Assembly (NCBI GenBank): GCA_037951165.1
Contig: JBBDHG010000061.1
Coordinates: 5,938,001-6,002,000 of the forward strand
Direction: 5' to 3'
DNA: 64,000 nt
Source: Lophius americanus
Lineage: Eukaryota; Chordata; Actinopteri; Lophiiformes; Lophiidae
Shown: in pieces, positions 13,563 through 25,909 of the stretch
Position numbering within the stretch: the stretch's first letter is position 1
Layout: the number at the start of each line of letters is the position of its first letter
The notes under the pieces: generated by a model
What the model saw: only the letters and a program-made list of their open reading frames with translations
Told to the model about the DNA's origin: nothing
Databases searched by the model: none
Program-made: the position numbers and the translations under genes

Positions 13563-16402
13563 CTGGAAAGACAGACATGTAGTTTAGAAACACTACGCTC
13601 CTCAAAAAAAAATGAACAAGATGAAAGAGGAAAGAAAAACACAGAATATAATAAATGCAGCTTTTGCCAAATGATGCAAATTACTTAGATGTATCAGATC
13701 TTCACTACAGGTGTTTTTCTTCATATTAATTTCAAGATAAAGACCTTTTCAGGCGTTGGTTTGTAGAGCATGAGTCATTTTTCTTCCCGAATATGATCAG
13801 AAGACTTAGATTTCTTAAGTTAAGCTCTTTGCTACATACAGTATTTCTGGGACAATTGTTTTCCATTCTTATTTTCTCTATTGCCTCCAGCTGATGCAAC
13901 ATTTCAACTAATGGGTGCAAACCTAGATCAAAGTTGGATTGTGAATGTGAAAAGTTTCTCTTTAAGATACAACTGCTTAACATAACATCATTTCCACAGC
14001 TCCACAAATCTGCTCAAATGCCTCATTTCTATATGGAATGAAAACCTATTTTTCTGCAAGCTAACAATGCCATCAGGGACATCAGTAAAGTTATAAATAT
14101 ATGTCTTGTCAATCATTGTAATTCAATGAGGCAGGTACATGGTCCTGCTTTCTGGTCTCCATGAAGCTGCTGTGTGAATAGATGGAGTCATACACAATCA
14201 GTGTCTGTATTTCAAAGTCCTTCCAGAATTTTTTTTACATTTTATTTATCACAAACTATTTGAAATATTGCATGCAGGCAAAATTGGCAGTTTCAGTCAC
14301 CTGTAGACAATACAAGCAGTGCTCTGGCAGGTTGAGCAGTTTTTGAGGTCCTGTCCAGTATTGCAGCACCGCCAACTAGTAGAAAAACACAGAACATTAA
14401 ATTTCATCCAGAAAGAGCCAAAACCAAAAGTTTCCTCCCCAATTATGAACAATTATATGTTCCCTCCACTCATTCATTTACGTTCACTCATTTCCATTCA
14501 GACTGTTGCCTGGCATCAAATGGTGTTTGTGCAACTTTTTACATCATGTAATGCAGCGGCTCACCATTAATACGAATGTCTTAGTTCAACATGGTAAAAA
14601 TATGAAATTAAATTATATTACACTTCAAACAAACACTCCCAGTCATGGGGAAAAAGTAAAATTAGTAAGTTAAGCAAACCTTTAGATGTCAAAAACAACA
14701 CAGAATATTAAAAGTCATCCATTGTGGTGTTGATATTTAACATTATGAGAACTTGCTTCAGAACACTGCCATTGTCTTTATTATAATAACTCATTCAGAA
14801 TTGTTAATTAAGTACTTTACAAGTGGTTTCCATGTAAACCCGTCATCGAGAGGGCAGGTTTGGGAATCTGGATCGGTGATCATCCGAGCGGCCACACTGA
14901 GGCCGATTCCGTGTAGGTTACACGCACGCTCTGTACGCGCACACCTGGCCTTTGCTACCATGGCTACAAATACCTAACAGCTTGGAAATCCTTTATCATG
15001 AATGAAGAAAACACTAGCATGGACAAAGCTGTGGAGGAACAGCCCTGAAAACTCTCGGTACGACAAACTTAATCAGACACCTCAAAATGAATCACGCCGA
15101 GGATCGTAGCAAGTTTGTAGAGCAGCGCCAACAACAAGACCGCTGAAAGTATGCGAGTATGCTTTTGATTATAATTTCAAAACACTCAAGAAAAAATTAA
15201 TCTTAATCGACCAAAGTCGGTATTAGACCCAGAAACAAACAGAAGGTCCTCAGGTGTCTGCGTAAAGCCTGTAGACTGTAAACTGTCTTTAAGTAACACC
15301 ATCATCTTTTATAATTCAACACATTAGTCACTGTCACTGCCTCAAAACAAGACCAAAATAGAACATGAATAAACTAAACGCATAGTATCCAGCTAAAATC
15401 ATGACTCTGGTTTTCCCAATTAATGAAAAAAATTAAGTTCATTCAGAAAAAGAGCGGATTCTTTTTTCTCATGTGAATGCAATGTGGTTCCATAATTAAT
15501 CTAACAATTGCATTTTACATTTGACTTATTGACGTTTTGCAATTTTATTTGACATATCAAAAGAGTTCCCATCTGATTCACCTTTCTTTTCAAACTTAAG
15601 TTAAAAAAAAGAATCCCACTTGTACCACCTAGGAGTTCTCGTGCCACATGTGACACGCATTGAAATAACGAAGGGTTGAAGTCATAATTGCTCCTGTTTG
15701 GGCTTTATTTTCAATCATACCACTTCAATCAATGGAAAGTCAGTAACGGCTCATTACCTCCATACGAATGAACCACAATTGCATCTCTTGCATGTTTAAT
15801 TAGATTTTGTATCGAGCAGAAACACTAAACTAATGGCCAGATTAATTATTTTCTTCAATGCATCAGACACGGTTTTCAGATCTCTAAAAAAATATGCATT
15901 GCCATTTACAAATAATCCTTATATGTGTGCTGTAGATGTTAATTAAAATGTCTCATTCAGAATATCATCTACTGCAGACTGCGAGGTTAATAGCCCAGCA
16001 CCGTGTTTTTTGTGTCATTTAAAAAAAAAGAAGAATCTCTTCTAGTAGACTGTGGTGTCTCCACTTAACTACAGATAAATACTCATTGATTTTGATGCAC
16101 AAACATGAAAACAACCTCCTGTTTTTATGTTGTTTGCCAGAAAGTAATTGAGTGTTTCCAGTTGATGCACATGATGAATCACTGGATAATCAGACACAGG
16201 ACTGCAGGAGTGCTTTTAAAGTAACTCTTTGTACCAAATTCTGGCAGCTACATCGGCACTGGACTGAATTCAGAGTATATTGATAAATCAAAACTTGTAT
16301 CTAATCCTGTTGTTCTTGAGTTGTGATTAAAATCAACATGATGGGAAATAGCTTTAGCTCTTTATGGCTGTGATTGACGTAATGTATTCTTCACTAAACC
16401 TG

Positions 16403-16488
<86 letters not shown>

Positions 16489-19400
16489 TTCTTACCAGCT
16501 GGTTGGAGTGTGGCATGTCTCCAGGTCATGGATAATGTTGAGCAGGGTAGAGATCCTACCCTTGTTGGCTGCCAGGCTAGCCTCCACAGTCTCAAGCCTC
16601 TGATGTAGGCTTGCTGATTTGCAGCACTGTGGTGAAGGGGGAAGAAGCAGCACTGCATCATCTGGGTGTGAGTGAGCAAGACTAATGTCCTGTGGGTGAG
16701 ACTCAGGGTAAGAGGGGCCGAGCTTTGAATCCAACCTGACCGTTTCCTCCATCTTGCAGGACTTGAGGCGTTTAGGGGACACCAGGTGCTTTGTTGATGA
16801 TGACAGTATTGAATCATACTCAATGGTAAATGGTGGTTGTAATAAAGTTACTGGGTGGACTGAAGATTCAGGGGTGGGATCTGCATATGCACGAGTGTTT
16901 CCAGGGACAGAGAATGTTGGGCTATTGGGATATGTCTGTTTATCTACCATAGACTTAGGTTTAATGATTCCACCCCTGACTGATAAACCCCTAGCACAAT
17001 TTTCTGTATTTGAGTCTGTGTCCTTTCCTGTTTTTACTGGTGGGCATGTAACACAGTGTCCCTCATGTTCTTTGTCTGCGTACCCTTGATGATGAGCAAG
17101 CTTTTGTTGTTCTGTATTTAAACAACCCTGCAGACAAGAGCTGCTTGACTTAATTTGGGAACTGTAATTCTGACAGTCTGTGACCTGATTAGAATTTCCA
17201 TGCAGTTCCAAATTGTAAACCACAATCGCATTGATTAGATTACCAAATATTTTGTTTTTATCGGCGTATGATTCATTATTGGGAAGAATGTCTGATTTAA
17301 GATCGTTAACATGGCTGCTTCCGCTATGATGTATAGACACATTGAGAAGCTCAGATAATGGAGCCTGAGTTACTCTGGTGTTGTTTTGCTGCTTGGAAAC
17401 GTTGTTGCATGAACTCAATTCTTCATTAGTTTGGGTGCTGCTGTTTGTTGCTTGTGTTTGACGAGGTTGATTTGCAGGGGCTGCTTCATTATATCTGAGT
17501 TCTTTGAATCGTTGTGTAGCGCCTGAGGACTGGAGTGGAGCCGAACCTGTTGCACCGAAAATCCTTTGGTTTTCTGTCATTGTGGGTGAAGAGTTGAATG
17601 TTGTGGGGGGTGAATTTTTTAGATTGATGGAGGAGTTCCTGAGGGCTATGCTTTTGTACAGAGCGCTACTACATACAGATATAGGTGCGCTTGAGTCGGA
17701 GCGTTGTGTTGCATTAGGATTTACAATTAGAGACGGTCCAGAAACATGAAATATAGGTTCAGAATTTGAGCATTTAGCTTGAATGAGGTGGAATTGGTTT
17801 ACAATGGATGTATGTTTAGTTGTGGGTTGTGTGGTTTGATCTGAACGGGAGATATGATTCAGAGTGCTCTGAGGGATAATAGTGCTTCGAGCTGGATGCG
17901 ACGATCTAGTAGAGTTTATCATAGTGTCATTTAAAGATGCGTTACCTGATTGTTTGCCGTCAATATTTGAGGATTGCTCTCCTCTTGGCTGATCACCTGG
18001 ATGAGGTGAAGAACAGTGTGGGCTCGCTGCTCCAGGTTGTGCATTTGCTGCTAGTGACACAGAAGGATATTTAAACTTATTATGAGGGCTATCAGTTGTA
18101 TTTGTCTTCATTTTGGTCAGTGTTGAATGCGTAGAGTGCAGGGTCAAATATTTAGTATGAGCAGTATTAAGGGATGTAGTTGTTTTGTGTGTTTTATTAT
18201 GGGGTGTGTATCCTGCAGCTGTAACGTGCAAATGAGAAGATGGTGCAGAATTTTCTGGACCAGCAAGTGCGGATACCCAAACGTTTTGAAAAACGTTACG
18301 CTTTATGGCATCATGCAGTGTTATTTTGCTGTGTTTAGGACAAGTGTGTGGCTGCGGGTTATTGGGTTTGGTAGCTGTGGCCATCTGGGGAGACAACATG
18401 AGACTTGTTGGTTGGGGTATCTTACGATCTTGTGATAGTTTCACAAGAGACGTTGGACTGGAATCAGCTTGTTTTGTTGCTCTGATGACTGTGATGGTTT
18501 TATCCTGCTGGGTCCTCGTAGGTGGAGTAGTAGTTGTACCACCACCAGTATGTGTTTGTGATAAAGTGACCAACTGGCTCCTGGAGTGTACTTGGCACGC
18601 TGGATGTGTTTTTTTCCGATACTTTATCTCTTCGCTGAGATATAGAAGTTGTGGATTGACTTTAAAATGTGTCCCTTTGTCTCTGTTGGTGAAGATCTCA
18701 GAGAGGTCGAAATGGCTTGTCTTCAGATTTTTCCCAATGTGCGGCATCTGAATATGCGTTGCAGACGACAGGGAGTCAAAACACTTTTCTCCAGGGCAAC
18801 CGTCAGAAACGGAGCATTTGTCCCCCAAAGTAACTCCAGAGGTTACACTCTGTCTCCCACCACAATGACTGCATACTTTTTGTGGCACACTGAAAGGTCT
18901 GGCGGGAGATAACAGCAGCGTCTTCCCACACTGTTCCGCAGAATGACTTTGTGCTCTCATTTGCTTTCCTTCATCAGAGGACGCACTCTTATCAGGCGCT
19001 GTGTCGTCATTATCAACACTTATTCCCCCCATCGCCTCTGAATCTACCACACTTCCGTTAACGTAGCGGGCAGCAGATTTCCATTTAGCCCTAACACTGC
19101 TTACATTCCCTGCAAAGCCTGGGTTAGTCTTGATTGCCGTTGCATAGCAAAAGCTTCCCCTACTATTTCTCTTGCTGCTGGTCTGAGTGGTCTCATCTCC
19201 AAGTGCTTTGAAAGTCACTTCCTTTTTGGTCTTTGAGTCCCGGCTTTTGGGTTTTAAAATAGCCCTTTTCTCCTTGTCACTCTTGGTCAGTTGTGATATC
19301 TCCCTGTACTCCACATCCTTTGAAAAATAACTGTTGGGTGTTTGAGGAATGCTGTTTGATGGTGTGGGGTGTGTATGAGTTAGCTGCGCAGCTCGCTGGG

Positions 19401-19572
19401 TTGATGGTCTGCTTATTCCCGGGGACGTCTGAACACCGACGCTGCACTGAGGTCCCCATGTCTGCAGGAGATTTCTGTCACCTGCTGTCGTCTTCAAACC
19501 CCGCACTCCAACCAGAGCTGGAACACCTAAAACTGGAACTGGAGTTGTCAGGTCAGCTGCTCGTCTCCCCAT
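13349..19572 (-). CDS. insyn2b: Inhibitory synaptic factor 2B (FAM196B family), three coding exons
   Basis: Member of the INSYN2/FAM196 family of inhibitory postsynaptic scaffold-associated proteins. The spliced CDS is 16496-19572, 14301-14375 and 13349-13562 (minus strand), with GT-AG introns of 2120 and 738 bp and matching phases (2, 2), giving about 1121 aa. Family signatures are the VGVQTSP motif near residues 45-51, a predicted coiled coil (about 989-1018, LETVEASLAANKGRISTLL), the Cys motif TGQDLKNCSTC, then ACIVYSVEYDFRQQERRF and a basic C-terminus ending WLPRKIHKV. B is preferred over A because VEYDFRQQE matches the B paralogue. The protein is about twice the mammalian length. Upstream non-coding or short coding exons may exist, because the family's N-terminal VRFK-type motif was not found before VQTSP. 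Confidence 0.9.
14301..14375 (-). CDS. insyn2b: insyn2b middle exon (Cys-rich TGQD motif)
   Basis: A 75-nt exon found by translation: acceptor CTACTAG|TT, donor ACAG|GTGACT. With the two carried bases it encodes CWRCCN, then TGQDLKNCSTCQSTACIVY, the most conserved block of the family, and leaves AG to complete a serine codon in the next exon. The CWRCC start adds cysteines compared with the family members I recall. Confidence 0.92.
16406..16485. repeat. (CA)40 microsatellite adjoining an insyn2b splice donor
   Basis: An 80-nt uninterrupted CA/GT dinucleotide run. On the insyn2b transcript it reads (GU)n and begins about 10 nt into the intron after the large coding exon. Such runs are common in teleost introns; the closeness to the donor is unusual. 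ORFs encoding poly-His-Thr or poly-Cys-Val across it are artefacts. Confidence 0.97.
16496..19572 (-). CDS. insyn2b: insyn2b large coding exon
   Basis: 3077 nt, open from the ATG at 19570-19572 to the donor CTG|GTAAGAA at 16495. An in-frame TAA lies 20 codons upstream of this ATG, so it is the first possible start within the exon, though an acceptor between stop and ATG cannot be excluded. The middle of the protein (about residues 150-900) is low complexity, rich in Ser, Thr, Asn, Gln, His and Pro, with no recognised domain. It looks intrinsically disordered. The conserved coiled coil is encoded by the last 110 nt. Several shorter ORFs on both strands overlap it and are shadows. Confidence 0.87.
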
Positions 19573-19728
19573 CCCGCGTCTTGGTGACTCAAAATTCCAA
19601 CAATTTGAGAGAGTGCTGTCGTTTCCGTTCCATTACATTACTCTAAAAGTACGAGAGGAAAAAGTTTTCAGCTAGATGCATTTAAGCTGCTGCTTTGAAA
19701 AGCAATGCATGAGTAAGAACAGTGATCA

Positions 19729-21703
19729 GTGATGGACGTAGTATTCAGATCCTTTATTTGATGCAAGTACTAATAGCCCACTTGGAAAATACCCCACTAC
19801 AAGTAAAAACAGTTCATTTAATACCTTACCTGAGTGAATCAGCAACATTTAACTAAAGTAACAAAGTGAAAATACTCACTACAGGGATGGCCTTTATTTA
19901 GAAATTTAAATCTGAATTCTCTCCGCAATCTTACCATTCAGTTTACATCATATTGCACTTTGGTATGTATATGAGAAATAATAAAACTCCCTGCGCTGTC
20001 TGTGTGTAACATAGATAGTGTCAGGGCACTACAGGGTAAACTCCCAAAGCTCTACTGCACACTAGAGCAGAGCCAGGCTGCACATTAATGTTCAAGCTCG
20101 ACCAAGTTCGGTGGCCTACTGACTGAGCTTGCCCCTATTCCGGTATATCCTCTGTTTAATATGTGCAAACCGTACCGTTTCCGAAATGGTTAACACTCGC
20201 TGAAGCGCTGAGTTTTTACACTGTCACTGAGTTGTTCTTAGCATGATTTTATTTTTATTTATTTATTTTTTTCAAACCCGATCGGTCATGGCAGTAGGCC
20301 GTCCACCCTGAGTCTTGGATCTGCTCGAGGTTCCTGCCCGTTTAAGGGCAGTTTTTTCTCGCCATTGTCGCGAAGTGCTTGCTCAAGGAGGAATTTGTAG
20401 GGTCCTGTAGATAATTATATAAAGAGTTTATTCTAGACCTACTCTTTCTGGAAAGCACCGTGAGACAACTGTTGTTGTGAATTGGTGCTATATAAATAAA
20501 GATTGATTGATTGATTGATTATTCATGTTGACAAAGCTAACGACTGCTTCATTGCCCTCATAGCTGGTGTTTCTAACACATCAAACATAAAAATTCCACA
20601 CTGTCATTAGCAGTCATAAATTAAATTACACTGCAGTCTTGTCATTAAAAAATTGCTTATTATTTTTTAAGTCCTTCGTGGTTTAACCTGTTTAACTACA
20701 GAAGAATTAACCACTATAAATGTAACAAATAACCTATACTGCATTTAGGGGCAGATTGGGTTCTCACTGCAATATCTTGAAAGCGTCATTGGCTATCGTG
20801 ACTGGACCTGACTTTGTCTATCCCTGACGTGACACAGCCCGATCTTTTTACGATAAATCGCCCAGCCTGAAATCATTGTATACTGTTATGGTCCCTCTTA
20901 ATTTTTTTTCACTATAATATCGCATGTAGGATGTTTATTGATTGATATTCCTAAATGTTAAATGATAATGGTGCACACTAGCTAATTACATTTACTAAAG
21001 TATTGTTCCTTAAATACAAATTTGAGGTAGTTTTATTATGTATATGATGTTTTGATTTTGGGAGCAAATGGAAGCTCATACTTATTATTGAGCACAAGAA
21101 AAAAGCAAACAAAGCACTAAGCCTCTCCGTCAAAGCCAAAATGAAGACACATGAAATGTTTACATGTAAATGGAGTGGTCGGGTAGCCTGCAAGATTCTA
21201 CCCCACTCTGTGCCGCCAGCCTCCTTCCCAGCAGCAGCACCCCCGCACCTAACCCCATCCCCGACATCAGAACTCATAGTGCCATGTCTCCCCCTGGGGT
21301 CTCACTCCAGAACCGGCAGTCGTCCGTGACCTGTCGAGTTGATTCTCTGAATGAACTGGATGGACCTCACCAGAACGGGCGCCAGTTCCCGGGTCACACT
21401 TCCTCTTTGGTGGTGCTCCGGGTCAGCTTGGGAAAAATTCCATTAGAGATGGAGAGATAGGGCACGCAGCACCTCCCTGCAGCCACATTCTATACACCGG
21501 AACTTTAAATCATTTGTTCAAAAAACATTTAAAAATTATAATTGAAGTAGTTGAAAGTACAATATTTTATACCCAGATGTTTGGAGTAAATGTATAAAGG
21601 AGCATCATATGGCCTGAACCAGGTTTAGTACAAGTACCTCAAATTTGTACTTAATTACAGAACATGCACAATGCACTTAGTTACTATCCACCAAGGAGTA
21701 AGT
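19729..21703. mobile_element. Composite dispersed teleost repeat upstream of insyn2b
   Basis: The left edge (CAGTGATGGACGTAGTATTC, then CAGATCCTTTATTTGATGC) and right edge (GTACTTAATTACAGAACATG, then TTAGTTACTATCCACCA) resemble the two ends of a very common fish repeat that reads CAGTGGTGGAA...TTCCACCACTG. The interior holds a second repeat (20280-20520) and a GC-rich unidentified block (21170-21480). Identification is from recalled repeat ends; exact boundaries are uncertain. Confidence 0.5.
20280..20520 (+). repeat. Dispersed repeat with LINE-type 3' tail and (GATT)n
   Basis: Contains GGATCTGCTCGAGGTTCCTG, TTTTTTCTCGCCATTGTCGC, AGACAACTGTTGTTGTGAAT and the end GGTGCTATATAAATAAAGAT followed by (TGAT)n at 20501-20519. 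This is a widespread teleost interspersed repeat whose 3' end matches that of fish LINEs, and SINEs mobilised by them. Confidence 0.75.
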
Positions 21704-22553
21704 ACGATAACTTAATGTGTGCACAGAGCGTGAACTGAGACAAGGAAGTTCTATAATGCTGCAGAAATGAACGATAACCAGATTTGTCAAGCAATGCTGA
21801 GATAAGACAATAGTATTTATGCTCTCGTTTTTATATCTCTGCTGACATGGTGCGACTGAATAAGTGATAGGAATGGGAACCTATTAATGCTGAAAATACA
21901 GCTGTCAAAACAAGCATTTCACTTTCTTTTTATTCCACCACAAAGATCCCTTCTTGATGTCTAACAACAAAAGGAATACTCAATGTGTTGAATAAAAATT
22001 CAAATCCTAGCTTTTGTGGGGAACTTAACCCTAACCCTCCTGCTGCTGAGAACAAAAAGCTGCATGTTCTAAGATTACCACACTTTTTAACTTAAGGGAA
22101 TAAAGACAAGAATGGCTTTTGCCTTCACATCCACTGCTACTGACCATGTGCTCTGTCCAGCAAACATACCTGCTCGTTTGTTTGATCCTGCAACATTCCT
22201 TGTTCTCTTGGGGCCAGATGTCAGGAGCTCGTTTTCCACCTTCAAAGTTACGTCATGTGTTTAGAGTCACGTTGCCATCATATAAATCCCTCGGTGATAG
22301 TATTTCAATTCAAACGCAGCTGCAGCCGGTCAGTTCTGCAAAGCAATGCTTCCTACTGAGTCCACATTTCTAATGCTTTGATTCGAATCTAACATTTATG
22401 GATCCAGCATAAAGCCCAGCTGTGTCCTCATTGGTTCCCCCTTCTCCTTTTGTTTTGGTCCTGCTGCTCCATGCTCCCTCCACTCTCACACACAGCAGTA
22501 GGCTACAAGATTCTGCTCTGCAACACACTCTGTCATGCTATGTCTTCTTTTTT

Positions 22554-22576
22554 CCTCCCTCCCTCCCTCCCTCTAA

Positions 22577-22635
<59 letters not shown>

Positions 22636-22660
22636 CCTCTCTCTCTCTCTCTCTCTCCAC
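22554..22660. repeat. (CCCT)n/(CT)n microsatellite
   Basis: A pyrimidine tract of about 105 nt, first CCCT units and then CT dinucleotides with a few interruptions. The Leu-Ser repeat ORFs over it are artefacts. Confidence 0.95.
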
Positions 22661-23074
22661 CTCCCTCTTTCACACCCTCGCTCTCTTATTCTTCCCTAGC
22701 ATTAATGCACCCTGGTCTACAGCTGGATGGAAAGAGAGAAGAAGGGAAGAAGAGAAAAGAAGTGACTTGCACCAGCGGGTAGGGACTGTGTTTAAATTAC
22801 CTTGCAAGTGTAAAAAGTAGGGAAAAGCTCATCATTAATGGTAGTGGCAATGAACAAAACAACTAAGCAGGGAGAAGAAAACAAAACAAAACAATGAAAA
22901 AATGTTTTCTTTATTCCAATGATATAGTGTCTGTAATTAAAATATATACCCTTAATCACTTTACCAGTAGTGACCACTGGGTGAAATTAACAGGCAAGTA
23001 GCTTTAATAACCTCTCAGACAAATTTCTGTCACTGCAAAATTCAGCATTTGGAAAATCCTCACCATTCCTTTAG

Positions 23075-23096
23075 GTGCCTCCCTCCAGGGAGGCAC
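23075..23096. repeat. Short perfect hairpin (10-bp arms)
   Basis: GTGCCTCCCT and its reverse complement AGGGAGGCAC are separated by 2 nt. It may belong to an old dispersed repeat continuing to about 23150; not identified. Confidence 0.5.
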
Positions 23097-24054
23097 ATGC
23101 AGCCATGACACCTGTGGCAAATCCTTCATGCTTCTAAGAGGATGGCTGGCCTCACCATGGATACCTTACGAGGAAGAAAATCTTGTTTGATCATTTGAGG
23201 AAAGGGAATTCACTCAAGGGGTCTCCGGTGTCTTCTGTAAATATAGGGCTTTATTACAGACAGATCTGTAAGAACAGATTACAAATCTAGTATCATATAC
23301 TAGTTTTAGTATATCATTATTTGTGTTATGACGGGTGAGTTTCTGTTTTAGTTAAGTTATTTCACGATTACAATGTTTATATGGGGAAAGTTTGGAATGA
23401 AATGACGTTGTTCATTCTTAGTTATTTGTATCAGATATCACGAGGTCTAGAGTATTATTATTTATCCCTTTTTCCTTTATTAGACAAACCCAATCGAACT
23501 ACCTTGAAATGAAAGAATTGACGGGGACCTCCTGCCTGTGCTCATATGTCCTTACAGACATACCATTCAGTTGATCAATTCCTGAAACAAGACTATCCTT
23601 GGTCCTTAAATATACTTAAATTATTATTCTGACTATTATGATAATTGCTGTTGTTATTATTATTACAATATATAACAGGTTTTGTTGTATATAGTGTTAA
23701 GATTATGCCACAGTTATATTTAAATTGAGATGGCTGCCTTGCTTTGATATGTAATCTGAATTCACTTTGTTGTGTTTTTAATGCTAAAAGCGACAATGAA
23801 ATTGCCAAATTTTCAACAAAAGAAATAACCATTTTGCTGTTATATTGCGCCGACCCACTTTGATAACTTTAAGTAAATTGGAAACAGGACAAAGACAAGC
23901 CATGTAATGTTTAATTATCAAATCTCATACATTTTTTTGAAGTTATATGGACCATCTGAATCGCATGCCAATCTCAAACAAAATGGGACAGGGGACAACA
24001 GTTTGTTTGTTTATTTCATGATTGTTTATGAAAAGGAGGAGATGCTCCATTGGA

Positions 24055-24290
24055 GTAAAGAATAGAATAGAACTTAATTGTCACTGTTGTCGTACAATGA
24101 AAGGCAGCTCGATTGCTCGTGGCTTAGCAGAATGTAAGATCAAATACAAAGGCAGGCTTAAAATAAAATCGTAAATGCAAGAAGACAAAACAATGGCATA
24201 GTGTGAGAGGGAATAGTGCAGAGGATTGCTCCGAATGTATGCTATGGTGCGACACTGGCGTCAAACTAAAACAATAAATGATATGACATT
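24055..24290 (-). repeat. LINE 3'-end fragment in reverse orientation
   Basis: Begins AGAATAGAATAGAACTTAAT TGTCACTG and continues TACAATGAAAGGCAGCTC. On the minus strand this gives the (TTCTA)n-type tail and 3' UTR seen in teleost L2/CR1-like LINEs. No coding part remains. Confidence 0.55.
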
Positions 24291-24602
24291 CCTATTTGTT
24301 ATGTGTTAGTGGCTGATAAGTGGAGAAGTGGACCTAATTAAGTGGTGAGTATGTTTATGATTAGACGACCCCTTTATATAGTCCCTGACTATGAAGCAGG
24401 GGGTAGACTGACCAGTTGTGGACAGATATTTCAGGATTAATCTCTGACAGGAAGGTTAGTACTAAACAAAAGCAACTACATAAATCAGACATATAACATA
24501 TATATAGAAACGGTCTATAAAAAAAAAGGTTTAGATAATGCAGTAAACAATTAATGAGTGGGTATTAAAAGAAAAATGTGTTCCTGTCTTACCCATTAAG
24601 CA

Positions 24603-24617
24603 TCACTAGGTGGCACC
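24603..24617 (+). promoter_or_regulatory. CTCF-like motif (plus strand)
   Basis: TCACTAGGTGGCACC fits the CTCF core consensus CCASYAGRKGGCRS at nearly every position. It lies about 6.4 kb beyond the last protocadherin-alpha constant exon. A G-rich core on the plus strand points toward the minus-strand protocadherin promoters, the orientation expected of a distal anchor that loops to them. Binding is not shown by sequence. Confidence 0.5.
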
Positions 24618-25894
24618 AAGAGATCCTAAATGAATTAGAAGCAGGGCTTTACAAAGTCTTATTCAAAAAACTGAACTTGCTAGCTTGATGAAAAAATGTA
24701 TATCTGTTAAAAAGTGATATCTTAGTTACCGATTCGACACAGTTAATGATATATTTGATATGGATGGACTGGAAATTCTACATTTTCTCAACTGAGAATC
24801 GACTCAACACTTCAGTAAGATTCTTGAGATGGGTGTCACTGGACGCTTGAATAAAGATGTCTTGAGCTGGATTACGTATGTGCTAGTTTTCTCACTGGGT
24901 AAACGTTTGTTTGCGCTGAGTTTACTGAATTAAAAGATCCATAACTCAGAAAGCCTGCTGAATTGAGTAGATTGTAATCATATTCCATCAGTGCAGCCCT
25001 GGGGAAGTGATGCTGTCTTCAGTTGTAAAGTAATTGTTCTACTGCCTCAAGGTGATTACAGACTAAGCATCAATGATATGTCTGACGTGCCTTGATAATA
25101 TTTTAAAAAAAACACATTTTGACTGTAACTAAAAGTAAGAGTTTTGTGTATTCCACATTTCTTTATTCTCTCATATAAATGAGTAATATAATAGTTATTT
25201 GTGGTGACTTGTACTGTGAGCGTTCTCTACTGGACCCTGGTTCATGAATGTAGCGCATCATTTCAAGTCTTGATAATGGGCTTGCAATGAGTTGAGAACA
25301 GTAGATAACAGGTTACAGAAAAGTGTTTCTGCATACAAAAGCATGAGGAGTTCTATACGTGCAAACTGATGGTATGTTCACATACCATGATGTAGTTATG
25401 TCATACATGTTCAGTTAGCATTGTCTTCCATTTTGCTATAGGGTGATAATAATTTGAGTTGAAACTCGAGTGCTCGGCTCATGGAATAGTAGTTGTCTGT
25501 TATTGTGTATGATCAGAGATCTGTTGGGATAAGATTCTGCATAATTGTTAGCATCTCAAGGAGATCCATCTGGTATGAGATACATAAATACGTATAGTTC
25601 ACACTGCACTCACTCACACTCACTTTTTTAAATGGAAAACACTGTTTCCCAGACGGAACTCAAATACTATTTCATGGATTATTTTAATATTTATACCCAC
25701 ATAGACCTTACTGCGAGGATTAATTGCAATGTCTTTGGGAAAGTTCAGTTGTATATATCTGACATTACAGGAAGCTTTTTTCCAAAAGTTCTGGGGTTAC
25801 AATCTCTCAACCATTGATCTGAGTTAGTCCAAACTTAACTCGAGGAGTCCTATGTTGTAAACATCATCTTTTATCTTAATAGTTCATATTTTCC

Positions 25895-25909
25895 TCACTA
25901 GGGGGAGCC
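25895..25909 (+). promoter_or_regulatory. Second CTCF-like motif in the same orientation
   Basis: TCACTAGGGGGAGCC is a second good CTCF core match, 1.3 kb from the first and in the same orientation, 5.1 kb downstream of constant exon 3. Two same-facing CTCF sites downstream of the alpha constant exons recall the HS5-1 enhancer of mammals, which has two such sites. Homology is inferred from position and orientation only. Confidence 0.5.

Noticed and set aside
16362..16823. 153-aa minus ORF with poly-Cys-Val
   Set aside because: Alternative frame of the insyn2b exon running into the GT microsatellite.
21170..21460. 96-aa ORF in a GC-rich stretch, considered as the missing first insyn2b exon
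   Set aside because: It is on the plus strand, and no VRFK-type N-terminal motif appears on the minus strand; it lies within a composite repeat.
22027..22042. Telomere-like TAACCCTAACCC (also near 47483)
   Set aside because: Only two repeat units; expected by chance and not an interstitial telomere array.
22422..22820. 132- and 110-aa Leu/Ser repeat ORFs
   Set aside because: Translation of a CT microsatellite without any conserved flank.
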